Positions 1 through 15,000 of a stretch of 64,000 nt of DNA are shown here, piece after piece (positions within the stretch are counted from its first letter, which is position 1; each line of letters starts with the position of its first letter). Under the pieces are notes generated by a model. It worked only from the letters and a program-made list of their open reading frames with translations, was not told where the DNA came from and did not search any database. This stretch comes from Calonectria ilicicola (Eukaryota > Ascomycota > Sordariomycetes > Hypocreales > Nectriaceae), in contig CP085827.1 in the NCBI GenBank assembly GCA_020809705.1, positions 7,192,001 through 7,256,000 of the forward strand. The letters run 5' to 3'. The position numbers and the translations under genes were made by a program.

Positions 1-3000
1 TAACGCCATCTTTTGCACGCACTCTAAGGTTTGAAGACATGCCCGGTCTTGAACTGCTTCTATTAACTGGCGAGGCTGTTGGCCGAGATGTGTTTGAGAA
101 TTGGGTTGGAAAGACTCGTCTTGTTACGGGTTGGGGTCCTGCGGAGACGTGTGTGTTCAGCACTCTTCACGAATGGTACAGCAAAGATGAATCGCCACAG
201 ACTGTTGGAACTCCTGTTGGTGGTTATTGCTGGATTGTGGACCCAGAAGACCCTCAGCGCCTTGCCCCTACCGGATGCATTGGCGAAGTGGTTATCCAAG
301 GGCCGACTTTACTGCGCGAATACCTTGCCGATCCTGAACGAACCCAAGCCTCAACTGTTAATGCACTCCCTGAATGGGCTCCTAATCGTACGTTGCCAGA
401 CTGGAACCGTTTTTTCAAGTCTGGTGATCTTTGTTATTATAATATTGATGGCACCATTGAATTTGTCTCTCGCAAGGACACGCAAGTTAAGATTCGTGGT
501 CTGCGAGTGGAGCTTGGGGAGGTTGAGCATCATATGCGAGCTTCCCTTCCTGGTGTGAAGCAGGTTGTTGTTGATGTGCATCGAGATGCAGCTGGCACCA
601 AACTTGTGGCATATTATTGTTCGAGTGACGATACTCGGAGGGGTGCCATTGGGGATGATATTTTCTTGCCCCTATCCCCTCAACTGCGAGATCAGTTAGC
701 GGCGGCAGTAGGCCAGCTTACTGTGGCCTTGCCAAGTTACATGGTTCCGACATTATTTTTCCCTTGCAAATACATGCCTTCTATTACATCAACTAAATTG
801 GATAGAGGTGGTTTGAAGCGTGCAATCGCGGAATTGTCACGAGAGCAGCTGAATGCTTATGCTCTTATTGATACTGAGAAGAGAGCTCCGGCCACGCCAA
901 TGGAGGAGCGAATCCAGAAGATGTGGGCGGCAATTTTAAAGATCCCTACTGAGAGTATTGGCCGTGATGATAGCTTCCTGCGGATAGGAGGTGATTCTAT
1001 CACAGCGATCCAATTCGTGACTTTAGCACGAGAAGACCGCCTGGCTATCACTGTGAAAGATATCTTCACTGACCCTCGTTTATCTGCCGTTGCTGGTTGT
1101 GTCACCGACACTGAGGATGATATGACATTTGAAATAGATCCTTTCACTTTGCTTCCGGGCCATGACATCACTTCTATCAAAACATCGGCCCGTGAGGTTT
1201 GCCAGTTGTCAATCAATGATGATATCGACGACGGCTACCCTTGTACGAGCTTTCAAGAGGGCTTGATGGCTCTAGCTGTTAAGCAGCCAGGATCATATAT
1301 CGCCAAATATGTTTATCGTCTTCCTGATCAGATAAGCCGGGATCAGTTTCAAGCTGCCTGGAGCCAGACTATAGATCAGTGTGCCAATCTGCGTACAAGG
1401 ATTATCGTTCAAAATGGCGTCTCGATTCAGGTCATCGTCCGAGAAAACCCAACGTGGGAATCAACAGAAGGCCTTGATTTAAAAGTGTTCATGAATAAGT
1501 CCAAGTCTATAGAGATGCAATACGGTTCTCGCTTATCTCGATATGCTTTTCTTAAACAACGAACTGGCGAAACCTATTTTATTTTAATGCTTCACCATGC
1601 TATTTTTGATGGCTGGAGTTTGAACATTATCCTAGGAGCGCTCTATAGCAACTTTAAGAGAACATCGCCCATAGTACCAAAGCCTTATTCCGGATTTATT
1701 AGCTATACACAAAAGATCAACCAGGAAGCAGCTAATCTTTATTGGAAAGACCAGCTAGATGGTGCGCAACGGACTGTTTTCCCACGAATCGACTCCACTG
1801 AAGTTCAACACGCCAGCCAGATTGTCAAAAAGGATATTGCTTTCGAGTTTACAAAGGGCGAGTCGATGACAAAAGCAACCATTCTTCGCGCAGCTTGGGC
1901 TATAGTGCTTGCGCGATATTCTGACTCTGTTGATATTTGCTTTGGAACAACGGTATCTGGCCGCCATGCCCCTGTACCTGGAATCGATAAAATGGCAGGC
2001 CCTGCTGTGGCAACCATTCCAGTACGAGTTCGCTTAGATGGGGAAGTTCAGGTTTCGAGCTTCTTGGAGCAACTACAACAACAAGCTGCTGAAATGGTAG
2101 CCTATGAGCAATTTGGCTTACAAAATATTGCCAAATCTAGCCAAGCTGCTAAAGAGGCTTGCGAATTTAACAGCTTGCTTGTTATTCAACCTGTACAACA
2201 TATGACGTCTAAAAACACCCCCTCACAAGCTGATGTTTTACTATCTTCTGATGCTGGGTCCTATCAAGAAGAAGAAGCAATGGAAGGTTACTTTACATAC
2301 CCATTAGTTCTTCAATGTTTCACATACGAGGACCATATCGAGCTGGCCTTTGTGTTTAACCCAAACGTTGTTCCCGAATCACAACTAAAAGCATTGGTTC
2401 ACCACTTTGGCTATACTGTGCAACAACTCACTAGCAAGAGAGATGCTAAGCTTCAAGAGATCTCCCTTACTGGTGATTGGGATCTGCAACAAGCCCAATT
2501 ATACAATCCAGATGAGCCACAAATTATCCGATCCTGTGTCCACCAACTTGTGGAAAGACATGCACGTACTGAACCAAATGCTATTGCAATTGATGCGTGG
2601 GACGGTCAACTTACATACCTTCAACTAAATGAAGCTGCTAATAGGCTAGCCCATCTTTTAATAGATGCCTATGGTGTTCAGATCGGAGATTTTATCCATG
2701 TCTGCTTCGAGAAGTCCGTTTGGTTTTTCGTAGCCATTATGGCTATTAATAAAGCAGGAGCAGCTTGGGTGCCACTGGATCCGTCGCATCCTGTTCAGCG
2801 CCAGCAGCAGATTGTGAAACAGACAGGAGCTCGTGTTGCGTTATCATCGCTAGCAAACGCAAAGAAGTGTGCCAGCCTGGTGCCACTTGTTGTTAAGGTT
2901 ACTTCTGCTCTCGACAAACAGCTCAAGCGCGACAACGGTTCTCCCATGGCACCGGTGTGTGCAGTTACCCCCAACCATGCCGCCTATGTTCTGTTCACCT

Positions 3001-6000
3001 CTGGAAGTACTGGAACACCTAAGGGTCTTGTTATGCAGCATGGTGCCCTCTGTACAAGCCAGATAGCTATTGGTAAGCGACTTGGACTAACACCAAGTGT
3101 CCGAATCCTGCAATTTGCATCTTTTGTCTTTGATCTCTGTATTGGTGAGATAATTGGGCCTTTGATCACGGGTGCTACACTTTGTGTGCCATCCGAAGAG
3201 ACTCGTATGAATGGCCTGCAGGAGTTTGTCAACAGTATGAAGGTTAATTGGGCATATCTTACGCCATCATTTACGCGCACCTTCAAGCCGCAAGATATGC
3301 CTGGTTTGGAGCTCCTTCTACTTACGGGTGAAGCTGTTGGCCGAGATGTGTTTGAGAATTGGGTTGGAAAGACTCGTCTTGTTACAGGCTGGGGTCCTGC
3401 GGAGACGTGTGTGTTTAGCACTCTTCACGAATGGTACAGCAAAGATGAATCGCCACAGACTGTTGGTCGCCCTGTTGGCGGCTTCTGTTGGATTGTCGAT
3501 CCTCAAGACCACCAGAAGCTTGCACCAACGGGATGCATTGGAGAAGTTGTGATCCAAGGACCAACGATTCTTCGAGAATATCTCGATGACCCGGCTAAAA
3601 CTGCTGCTGCAACAGTCACAGAACTCCCAGAATGGGCACCAAAGACCAGCTCATCCCACTGGAATCGTTTCTTCAAGTCTGGCGATCTGTGCTATTACAA
3701 TACTGATGGCACTATCGAATTTGTAAGCCGAAAGGACACTCAAGTCAAGATTCGAGGTCTTCGTGTTGAGCTGGGTGAAGTTGAACACCACGTCCGTGCA
3801 GTATTTTCTAGTGTTCGACAAGTTGCTGTTGAAGTATTTAGAGGAAAGGCAGGAACCACCTTAGCCGCCTTCTTCTGCTTCAATGACAAGACTCGTCTCT
3901 CATCCGGCCAGGAGATGAGCGTGGAAAATGTGCTTCTTTCTCTGACAGATGAGTTGAAGAACAAGATCATGGCTGCTATAAGTCAACTCTCAGTCACCTT
4001 GCCTTCTTACATGGTTCCGACAATTTTCCTGCCATGTAAATTCATGCCTTCCATCACATCAACAAAACTTGATCGAAGTGCACTTAAGCGTTTAGTGGCT
4101 ACACTAGACCAAGAATCCTTAGTGAAGTACTCTCTCGAGGACACTGATAAACGACCTCCCACTACGCCGATGGAAGTACAGCTGCAAAATATTTGGGCAA
4201 CTATCCTCAAAGTTCCTAAAGAATCTATTGGACGTGACGACAGTTTCCTCCGTATTGGAGGTGATTCCATCACTGCTATCCAATTTGTCACATTGGCACG
4301 AGACAATGGTTTAAGCATTTCCGTAAGGGATATCTTTGCTGATCCTCGCCTTTCTGCCGTGGCAGCCAAGATCAAGAGAAGTGATGAGAGCAGTGTATCA
4401 TTCTCCGCCCAGCCATTTGCATTACTACCAGAAGCCCAAGCTGAGGCTATCAAATCAACTATTCAGGATGTCTGTCAAATCCAAGGCAAAGAATCCATTG
4501 ATGATGCATATCCCTGCACAAGCCTCCAAGAAGGTCTTATGGCTCTTGCAGTAAAGCAGCCAGGTTCTTATATTGCGAAATATGCCTACAGCCTTCCACA
4601 GGATATTAACCAATCCCGATTTGAAGATGCGTGGAGCCAAACATTAGATCGATGCACAAACTTGCGAACCAGAATTGTGACGCATAATGGTGTCTCTATT
4701 CAAGCGGTTGTAAATGAACGCTTACGATGGGAGCTGTCAAATGGACACACTTTGCAGTCCTTTATTGAATCCTCTAGCAATATTCATATGCAATATGGAT
4801 CAAGACTTTGCCGTTATGCGCTACTCACAGAGAAGAGTGGCCAGTCATATTTCGTTCTCATGATTCACCATGCTATCTTTGATGGGTGGAGCTTGAATCT
4901 TGTGCTTAATACATTAAACAGCATCTTCACTCAGCAACCTGTTTTGGAACTAGAGCCGTATGCCAATTTTATCAATTATACAACCCATCTTGACCAAGAT
5001 GCAGCTCATAATTATTGGTCAACACAGTTGAATGGGGCCCAGCGTTCTATTTTCCCGCACATTAACAAGATGAAAAATGCAACGCCATCTAGTCGCACCA
5101 TATCCCGCAAATTGTCGCTTACTTCAGAAAATTGTGGTTCAATGACCAAAGCAACAATTCTTCGAGCTGCGTGGGCCCTGGTACTTGCCAACTATTGCGA
5201 CTCGGATGATGTGTGTTTTGGCACCACGGTCTCCGGCCGTCACGCTGAGGTTGCTGGCATTGACAAAATGGTTGGACCGGCCATTGCGACTATCCCAGTC
5301 CGTGTCCAATTGAACTGGGAATCAGATATTTCTGTATTTCTAGAGGGTGTCCAACAACAGGCTGCTGAAATGGTTGCCCATGAACAATTTGGTCTACACA
5401 AAATTTCCAAGCTGAGTCCAGCAGCTAAAGAGGCCTGTGATTTTGACAGTCTGCTTGTCATTCAGCCTATGCAACATGTTAGCGCTGGAGAAAGTCCCAA
5501 ACCAACTGAGAACTTGCTATCGGCCACACCAGACTTCTATGAAAATGGCGAGGGGCTTGAAGGGTATTTTACGTACCCGCTAGTTGTGCAGTGCCTTACA
5601 CATAAGGACTTTGTCGAGTTGCTTCTTATTTTTAACCCAGATATCATTCCAGGGTCTCAATTGGAAGCACTCTCATATCATTTCAACTGCGCTGTCCAAT
5701 ATTTAGTAGCACAGCGCAAAGAACCTCTCCGCCAGGTTTCTCTTACCAGCGACTGGGATTTGAATAAAGCACACGATTTCAATGCTAAAGAACCCTTGGT
5801 TGTTCGATCTTGTGTTCATCAGCTTATTGAAAAACGGGCTCGTTTGCAGCCTAATGCTGCTGCTATTCATGCTTGGGATGGCAAACTTACATATTCTCAA
5901 CTTAATATGGCGGCAAATAGACTGGCTCACCATTTGAAGGACGAGTTTAATGTGAAAGTTGGAGACCTAATTCATGTTTGCTTTGAAAAGTCGGTCTGGT

Positions 6001-9000
6001 TTTTCGTTGCCATGTTGGCTATTAACAAGGCAGGGGCGGCGTGGGTTCCATTAGACCCATCACACCCGGTTCAACGTCAGCAACAGATTGTGAAATTCAC
6101 TAATGCTACCCTGGCTTTATCATCGCCTGCTAATAGTGAAATGTGTGCCGGTCTAGTGGCAGATGTGGTAGAGGTAACCGCCTTTCTCGACCGCCAACTC
6201 TTGGCCAAGAGAAAGCCTACCCTGGCACCAGCGACTAGTGTTACTCCAGATCATGCGGCATATGTCCTGTTTACATCTGGTAGTACTGGAACACCGAAAG
6301 GGCTGGTTATGCAGCATGGTGCTGTGTGTACAAGTCAAAGAGCCATTGGCAAGCGGCTCAGATTAACATCAAGTGTGCGAATTCTTCAGTTCGCATCCTT
6401 TGTTTTCGACTTGTGTATTGGTGAAATTTTGGGTCCGTTAATGTTTGGTGCTACCCTCTGTGTGCCATCAGATGAGACTAGAATGAATGGTTTGCAGAAA
6501 TTCGTCAACGCTGCTCAGGTCAATTGGGCTTACCTTACTCCATCATTTACTCGGACATTTAAGCCAGAAGATATGCCTGGATTAGAGCTTCTTCTTCTTA
6601 CAGGTGAAGCTGTTGGTCGAGATGTGTTTGAAAACTGGGTTGGAAAGACTCGTCTTGTTACCGGCTGGGGGCCGGCAGAGACATGCGTGTTTAGCACCCT
6701 TCATGAATGGTACAGCAAAGATGAATCGCCACAGACTGTTGGTCGCCCTGTTGGTGGCTACTGTTGGATTGTCGACCCTCAAGATCCTCAGAAGCTTGCG
6801 CCGACAGGGTGTATTGGAGAAGTAGTCATCCAAGGCCCAACCTTGCTCAGGGAATACCTCGCCGACCCTGAACGAACGCAAGCATCGACTGTGACAGACC
6901 TTCCGTCTTGGGCACCAAATATCACCTCACCTTACTGGAATCGCTTTTTCAAGTCTGGCGATCTTTGTTACTACAATGCAGATGGCACTATTGAATTTGT
7001 TAGTCGAAAGGACACACAAGTCAAGATTCGAGGTCTTCGCGTTGAATTGGGTGAAGTTGAACATCACCTTCGCGCTGCACTGTCTGATATCCGACAAGTT
7101 GCTGTTGAAGTATTCAAAGGTGATTCTGGCATTACTCTTGCAGCATACTTTTGTTTCAATGATGATACTCAAATGTCAAATACAATTACCAACGCCAATG
7201 ACATTTTACTTCCTATCACGGATGAACTCAGAAATCTTATTGCCTCGACCATCAGCAACCTATCCGTTACCTTGCCTAGCTATATGGTACCTACAATCTT
7301 CTTCCCTTGCCAATTCATGCCCTCCATTACCTCAACGAAACTGGATAGGGGCACTCTAAGACGCCTGACATCGACATTAGATCATGAATCATTAAGCATA
7401 TACTCACTTACTGATAGCGAAAAACGTGCTCCAACAACATCGATGGAAGTTCGAGTTCAACAGGCATGGTCTACGATTCTCAAGATTCCTGCTAAGAACA
7501 TTGGTCGCGATGATAACTTCTTACGCATCGGTGGTGATTCTATCACTGCTATTCAGTTTGTTACTCTCGCACACGAATCTGGCTTGACAATTACTGTAAA
7601 GGATATCTTCGCCGATCCTCGACTTTCCGCAGTAGCTGCTAAAGTCACAGAGGAAGAAGGGGCAACTTATGCAGTGCAACCTTTCAGTCTACTATCTATG
7701 GACTTGGGTACTATAAAATCTAGTGTCCAGCGACAATGCCAGATTTCTAACGAAAAGGATATTATCGACGCGTATCCTTGCTCCAGTTTGCAAGAAGGCC
7801 TCATGGCCCTAGCAGTGAAGCAGCCTGGTTCATACACTGCCAAATATGTATATCAGCTCTCTTCTAAGGTTGATACATTACATTTCAAGGCTGCATGGAA
7901 TCGTACACTAGAAGTCTGTACTAACTTACGTACTCGCATCATTCTTCACAATGGTGTTAGCATTCAGACTATTATCAACGATGAACCTGTATGGGAACCT
8001 GCAACTAGTAAAGATCTTAACTCTTTCATGGCCTCCACACATACAATGCCTATGAACTATGGTTCACGACTCTGCCGCTATGCATTAGTTACCGACCAAA
8101 AGGGCCGCAAGTACTTTGTGCTTATTACCCATCATGCAATTTTCGATGGCTGGAGCCTTAGTGTTACATTGGGCATTTTGAACAGCATGTATCAGGAATT
8201 ACCAGTTACGGAGTTGTTGCCATTTTCCAATTTTGTTAATTACACCCTTCAGATGAATGAGGAGGATGCTCAGTCATATTGGAAATCTCAGCTGACAGGC
8301 GCTCAACGTGCTGCCTTTCCCCGAGCGCCTCATGCACATGCTAAACCTGATAGTCGCGTTATGAGGATCAGCACACCTTTCCCTGGATCGATGGATAGCT
8401 CCATAACCAGGGCAACCATCCTCCGTGCTGCCTGGGCGATTATGCTTGCACGTTATTCTGACTCCAATGATATCTGCTTTGGCACCACGGTCTCTGGTCG
8501 ACATGCGCCTTTGCCTGGCATCGATAGTATGCCAGGCCCGACCATTGCCACTATTCCTGTGCGGATCAAATTGAACAAGGAGGAAGAACTATTGACACTG
8601 CTAGAAAACATTCAGCAGCAAGCATCCGAAATGGTTACTTATGAGCAGTTTGGTCTGCGCAATATCTCTAATACCTGCCTTGAGGCTAAGGAAGCATGCG
8701 ACTTTTCCAGCTTACTTGTCATTCAGCCGTTACAACAGATGGCTGAAGGAGAAGAGTCAGACGATTCTATGTTTACTTCTCTAAGTCCTGATGCTTATGA
8801 TGCCGACCAATCATTAGATGGATACTTTAGCTACCCTCTCGTTGGTTTGTGCAAGGTACTTGAGAAATCAATTGACATGGACTTTGTATATGACTCCAAT
8901 ATCATTTCTGAGTCTATACTTCAAGGCTTTTCTAAGCAGTTCGATCATGTTGTGGAGCAACTATGTTTGCACCAAGATGGTCTACTTAATACTGTTAATG

Positions 9001-12000
9001 TTGCCAGCCCTTGGGACATGCAAAAGGCTATCGAATGGAACCAACATGATAGTGAACTCGGCGTTGTTGATGCATGCATTCACCAATTATTTGTGGATCA
9101 AGCACGTCTTCACCCTGATGATATTGCCATTGCCTCATGGGACAAGGAGTTCACATATGCGGACCTGGATAAGGCTTCCAATAGAGTTTCCCATCTGCTT
9201 ATTAATGGCTTCGGAGTTAAGCCCGGAGATCTTATTCATGTCTGCTTTGACAAGTCAGCTTGGTTTGTTATTGCTATCATTGCCATCAATAAAGCTGGAG
9301 GTGCCTGGGTGCCTCTCGACCCATCTCACCCTTCTTCACGCCATAAGCAGATTGTGGAACAGACTGGCGCTAAAATTGCAGTTACATCGCCAGATCTCGC
9401 TTCTATTTGCTCTGAACTTGTACCATATGTCATTGAGCTTTCCACATCATTGGATAAGAAACTTGAGAAACGATCCAAGAGATTGAGTATGCGCCCCCCA
9501 GTTGGCTACGTCTCGCCTGCCGATGCTGCTTATGTTCTCTTCACGTCTGGAACCACTGGCGTTCCTAAGGGCGTTGTTATGCAACATCGAGCTGTTTGTA
9601 CCAGTCAGACAGCAATCAGCAGGAGGCTAGGTATCAAACCTGGTGTTCGACTTCTGCAATTTTCTGCTTATGTGTTTGATGTGTCTGTTGGAGAGATGAT
9701 TGGGTCTTTGATCTCTGGTGCTTGCATTTGTATCCCATCTGACCATGATCGTATGAATAATCTCAAGGGATTTATTCGCGATATGGGAGTTAATTGGGCA
9801 TTCCTTACACCTACATTTGCACGAACTATTAAGCCAGAGGAAGTTCCGGGTCTCGAGCTTCTACTTTTGGCTGGTGAAGCTGTAAGCCAGGATGTGTTCG
9901 ACACCTGGTATGGTAAAGTCCGCCTTATCAATGGATGGGGACCTGCAGAGACTTGCGTTTTTAGCAGTCTTCATGAGTGGAAGTCTGCTCGAGAGTCCCC
10001 AGTTACAATTGGCCGCCCTGTTGGTGGCTTCCTTTGGATCGTTGATCCTGAAAACCCCCAAAAGTTAGCACCTACAGGCTGCATTGGTGAGATTGTAATT
10101 CAAGGTCCCACTCTTTTGCGCCAGTACCTGTCCAACGCAGCTCAAACTGCCGATGCTACTATAACCTCACTGCCAGAATGGGCACCGCTCCGCGAATCTC
10201 CTCACTGGAGTCGGTTTTATAAAACCGGCGATCTTGGATGTTATAATTCAGATGGCACAGTAGAGTACGTGGGCCGCAAGGATACCCAAGTCAAGATTCG
10301 CGGTCTTCGAATTGAGCTTGGCGAAGTTGAACAGAACATCCGCACTTGTCTTGAAGGCGTCAAGCAGGTTGCTGTAGATGTTATCAAGACAGAGCGCGCA
10401 TCTAACCTTGTTGCCTACTTCTCATTTACTGATGAGAAGAAGACAATTGGTGCTTCCACTTCTACTGATGCTTTCCTTCCTTTGACACCTAATATTGAAA
10501 GTCAAATTATTACTATGGTTGGTCATCTTCGTGTACTGCTGCCACAATACATGATCCCTACTATTTTTATCCCTTGTCAATATCTGCCTTTTATCACCTC
10601 TGGAAAACTTGATAGAAAGGGACTCCGAGCTATGACTATAGCACTAGAGTCTGAACAGATGGCCCGCTATAGCCTTCTCAATAGCAAACACAGGGCACCA
10701 GAGACAAAAATGGAGACAAAACTGCAACAGATATGGTCAGATATTCTTCAAGTATCAGTCGATTCAATTGGCCGCGATGATAGTTTCATGGCTCTTGGTG
10801 GTGACTCTATTGGTGCCATTCAACTTGTTGCCTTGGCTAGCGAGCAAGGCATCACTATTACAGTTGCAGAGATCTTCGCAGACCCTCGCCTATCCCAAGT
10901 TGCAGCAGCAGCTACTTTTATGGCTGGTGATCAACCATCGGCTATGGAACCATGGTCTATGATTGCAAATGATATGCGTTCTGATATTATCCAAGAGGCT
11001 ACTAGCCAATGTAACATTGACCCACAGTCTATCCAGGATGCTTTCCCATGTACACCCCTTCAAGAAGGCCTTATTGCCCTGGCAGAGAAGCAACCTGGCT
11101 CTTACATGGCCCGCTTTGTTATCGAGCTTGGATTGGACATAGATATGGCACGCTTCAAATCTGCTTTAGAGAGCACTATTGCTACTTGCGCCAACTTGCG
11201 AACTCGTATCATTCTCTCCAAGTATGGATTTATGCAAGTTATTTTGGATGAACCTGCAACATGGCGTCAAATCGATGGGAAACCGCTCTCTAATGTAATG
11301 AAAATGCCTATGATCAACGTAGGCTATGGGACTTCTCTCTCATATTTCACATTCACGTCTTATCAGAGCTGCAACCATTTGATATGGGACCTCCATCACT
11401 CTGTTTATGACGGTTGGACATTGGGCTGTATGCTTGGAATTCTTCAAGCTGCTTATAATGGTCATGACCTTTTCCAGCCTATTGCATTCAGCAACTATGT
11501 CAACTACACATCATCAACTGATGAGAAAGAAATGGCCCGCTTCTGGCGATCGCAACTTGAAGGCGCAAACACAGCTAACTTTCCCGATGATCGCATTAAG
11601 CTCTGTGAACATAGCTTACCAAAAACCTTTGCCCACAAGATACATATTCCAGAGCACCAGGCCACCAATGCTACACCGTCCAGTCTTTTACGTGCTGCAT
11701 GGGCATATGTCTTATCCAAATATCTTGAAACCAATGATGTAGTCTTTGGTAGTACAGTATCTGGAAGGAATGCAGCTGTGCAAAATATTCAAGCTATTCT
11801 TGGACCGACCATCGCCACTATCCCTGTGCGTGTTTGCCTGGATGGCAATCTCACAATTTCACAATACTTGAGCAATATTCAAGAACAGTCGAACGCTATG
11901 ATCCCCTTTGAGCATACTGGTTTGCAAAATATCTCCAAGCTAAGTGATATAGCTCGAGATGCATGCGACTTTAAAAACCTCCTGCTTATCCAACCTGCTA

Positions 12001-15000
12001 TTAAGGCTGAAGGTGGATCAGAAGCCCAATTTAAGCTAATTGATACTCAATTAGCCAGCACTGAAACTGGAAATCAGCAATATGATACTTATCCGCTTAT
12101 CTTCGAATGCATTCTTACTGATAAGCAAGATATTACTATTTCTGTGAATTACAATGCGCAGTATATTTCTTCAGAACAAGTCCAGTGGATCTGTCAACAT
12201 TTCGAGCATGTGGCTACTCAGCTAGCTATCATGAATGCAGACCTACCACTATCACAAGTTGATCTTCTTAGTTCTCATGATCTTAGACAGATCTATAAGT
12301 GGAACGAAGAAAGAATCCCAGAAACTATTGATGCTTGTGTTCATGATCTTATCTCAAAGCGGGCTACCCATTATCCCAATCGCGAGGCAATCTTCTCCAT
12401 TGCAGGCAGCCTCTCGTATAGCCAACTTGACAAGATCTCCACTCAGCTCGCAACTTATTTATGCCTCATTGGCATTGCACCAGATTCTATCGTACCAATC
12501 TGCTTGGAAAAGTCTAGGTGGGCGCCAGTTGCTCAGCTTGCTATCATGAAGGCAGGAGCTGCATACTTGCCACTTGACCCATCACATCCAGCCAGTCGAC
12601 GCCAGGCCCTTTGTGATGAGGTAAATGCACGCTACATGATTGTATCGCCTAGTACAATCTCCAGTTGCAAAACCATGACCCCTGACTGCATCAATATATC
12701 CGATATGTTTATTTCAAAGCTACCAGAGTTGGTGTACAGTCCAAGGCCCCTTCCTAGATCTGACCCTCAGCGTCCAGCCTATGTTCTCTTTACTTCTGGA
12801 TCTACAGGAAAACCAAAGGGTGTTGTTATGCATCACTCTGCCTTATGCTCTAGTATCAAGGGTCATGGTACAGCATACGGCCTTAGCCCAAACTCTCGGG
12901 TTTTACAGTTCTCTAATTACATTTTTGATGGCAGCATTGCAGAGATTTTTACTCCGCTTGCTTTTGGAAGTACTATTTGTGTTCCATCTGATAAAGATCG
13001 ACTAGAGAATATGCCTGGGTTTATTCGAGATTCTGGAGTTACTATTGCCATGTTGACACCTTCATTTGCGAGAACCTTGCGGCCAGAGGATATGCCATAT
13101 TTGGCTACACTGGTTCTAGGTGGTGAAGCAATGACAAAGGATAATTTGGATACTTGGTATGGACGTGTTAAGCTCATCAATGCATATGGACCAACTGAAG
13201 CTTGCGTTGATGCCACTTCTCATCTTATTCAATCTCCAGACGAGTCCCCATCCAATATTGGTCGCAGCCAGAACTCCACCTGTTGGATCGTTGATCCCGA
13301 AAACCATAACCGTCTTGCACCTATCGGCTGTGTAGGAGAGCTTCTTGTGCAAGGACCTACACTAGCCCGCGGTTATTTTAACGACCCACAAAAGACCAAT
13401 GCCGCCTTTGTTGAGGATGTAGATTGGCTTCCTGCATCTTTTGCAAGAGTTAAAAAGAGGTTCTACAAGACTGGAGATCTGGTCAAATATAATTACGATG
13501 GCACGATTCACTATATTGGAAGAAAGGATACGCAAGTCAAGATCCGCGGTCTCCGTATCGAACTTGGAGAAATTGAATACCAGGTCGGCATATCCCTCGA
13601 TGGTATTAAACAGGTTGTTGTCGATGTGTTTGACTCTGAGAATGGCACCAACCTTGTGGCTTACTTCAGTTTTAATGAGAGCGGTAGTTCAGAGGACGAC
13701 ATATTCCTGCCACTTAGTCCTGATATTGAGGCTAAGATGACTACCATGTCTGAGTTCCTAAACTCAGTACTGCCACGATACATGGTCCCGACTATGTTTA
13801 TTCCTTGCAGCTATATTCCATCTTCTACTTCTGATAAGCTAGATCGTAGAGTACTTCGAGATCTAACGAAGAGACTTGATAGAGAGCTGCTCTCACGCTA
13901 TGCACTAGTTGGCAGCAAGAAGCAGACTGCAGAAACGCCAATGGAAGTTCGCATCCAAAAGCTATGGTCCCAGCTTCTGAATATTCCTATTGAAGGAATT
14001 GGCCGGGATGATAGCTTTTTAGCACTTGGCGGTGATTCAATTACTGCGATTCAATTAGTCACTATGGCTGCAGAGCAAGGCATTGCTGTCACAGTATCCT
14101 CAATTTTCGAGGACCCTCGTCTCAGCCATATTGCAGCATCTGCAGTACTTACAGATGAAGAGAAGCAGCTAGTACTCAAACCTTGGGATTTAATTCCAAG
14201 TGATATTCGTCCTGAAATTCTCCAGGAAGCTGTCAAACAGTGTCATGTTGACGCACATTATATCGAAGATGTCTACCCATGCACCCCAACTCAAGAAAGC
14301 TTAATTGAGTACGGAATAAAGCAACCAGGATGTCATTTTACACGACAACTAGTCAAAATCCGTCAAGATGTCAACCTTGGTCAATTCCAATCTGCCTTGG
14401 AGAAAACGGTCTCATTATGTCCCAGTTTGCGTACACGAATAATTACATCGCAACATGGCACTTTCCAAATAATCTTAAATGAGAAGGCTACATGGAGACA
14501 AACCAAAGGTTTCCCACTTTCTGATATTTTAAATATGCCTAGAATCGAGATAGGCTATGGAAACCCTCTATCTCTCTTCATTTTTGTATCTGAAAAGGGC
14601 TCCAATTATATGATATGGGATATTCACCACTCCTTATATGATGGAGGCTCAATGGACCTAATATTCAACCTTCTTCAAGAATGTTTTGATGGTAGAGAAA
14701 TCTCCGAAATAGTTCCTTTTAACAACTACCTGAACCATATACTCTCAACTGATGCAAAAGATATACGACACTTTTGGCTTAAGCAACTTGAGGGCGCAAA
14801 CACAGCTAATTTCCCCGATACCCGTATTGCCTTGAGCAATAAGAGAACTTCAACAAACTTCATCCAGGGGTATGAGATGCCGATATATCAAAATTCCAAT
14901 ATCACCTTTCCAAGCCTTTTACGAGCTGCTTGGGCACTTATGGTTGCTAAATATCTTGAGTCTGATGATGTTGTTATTGGATGTTTGCTCTCAGGACGCA

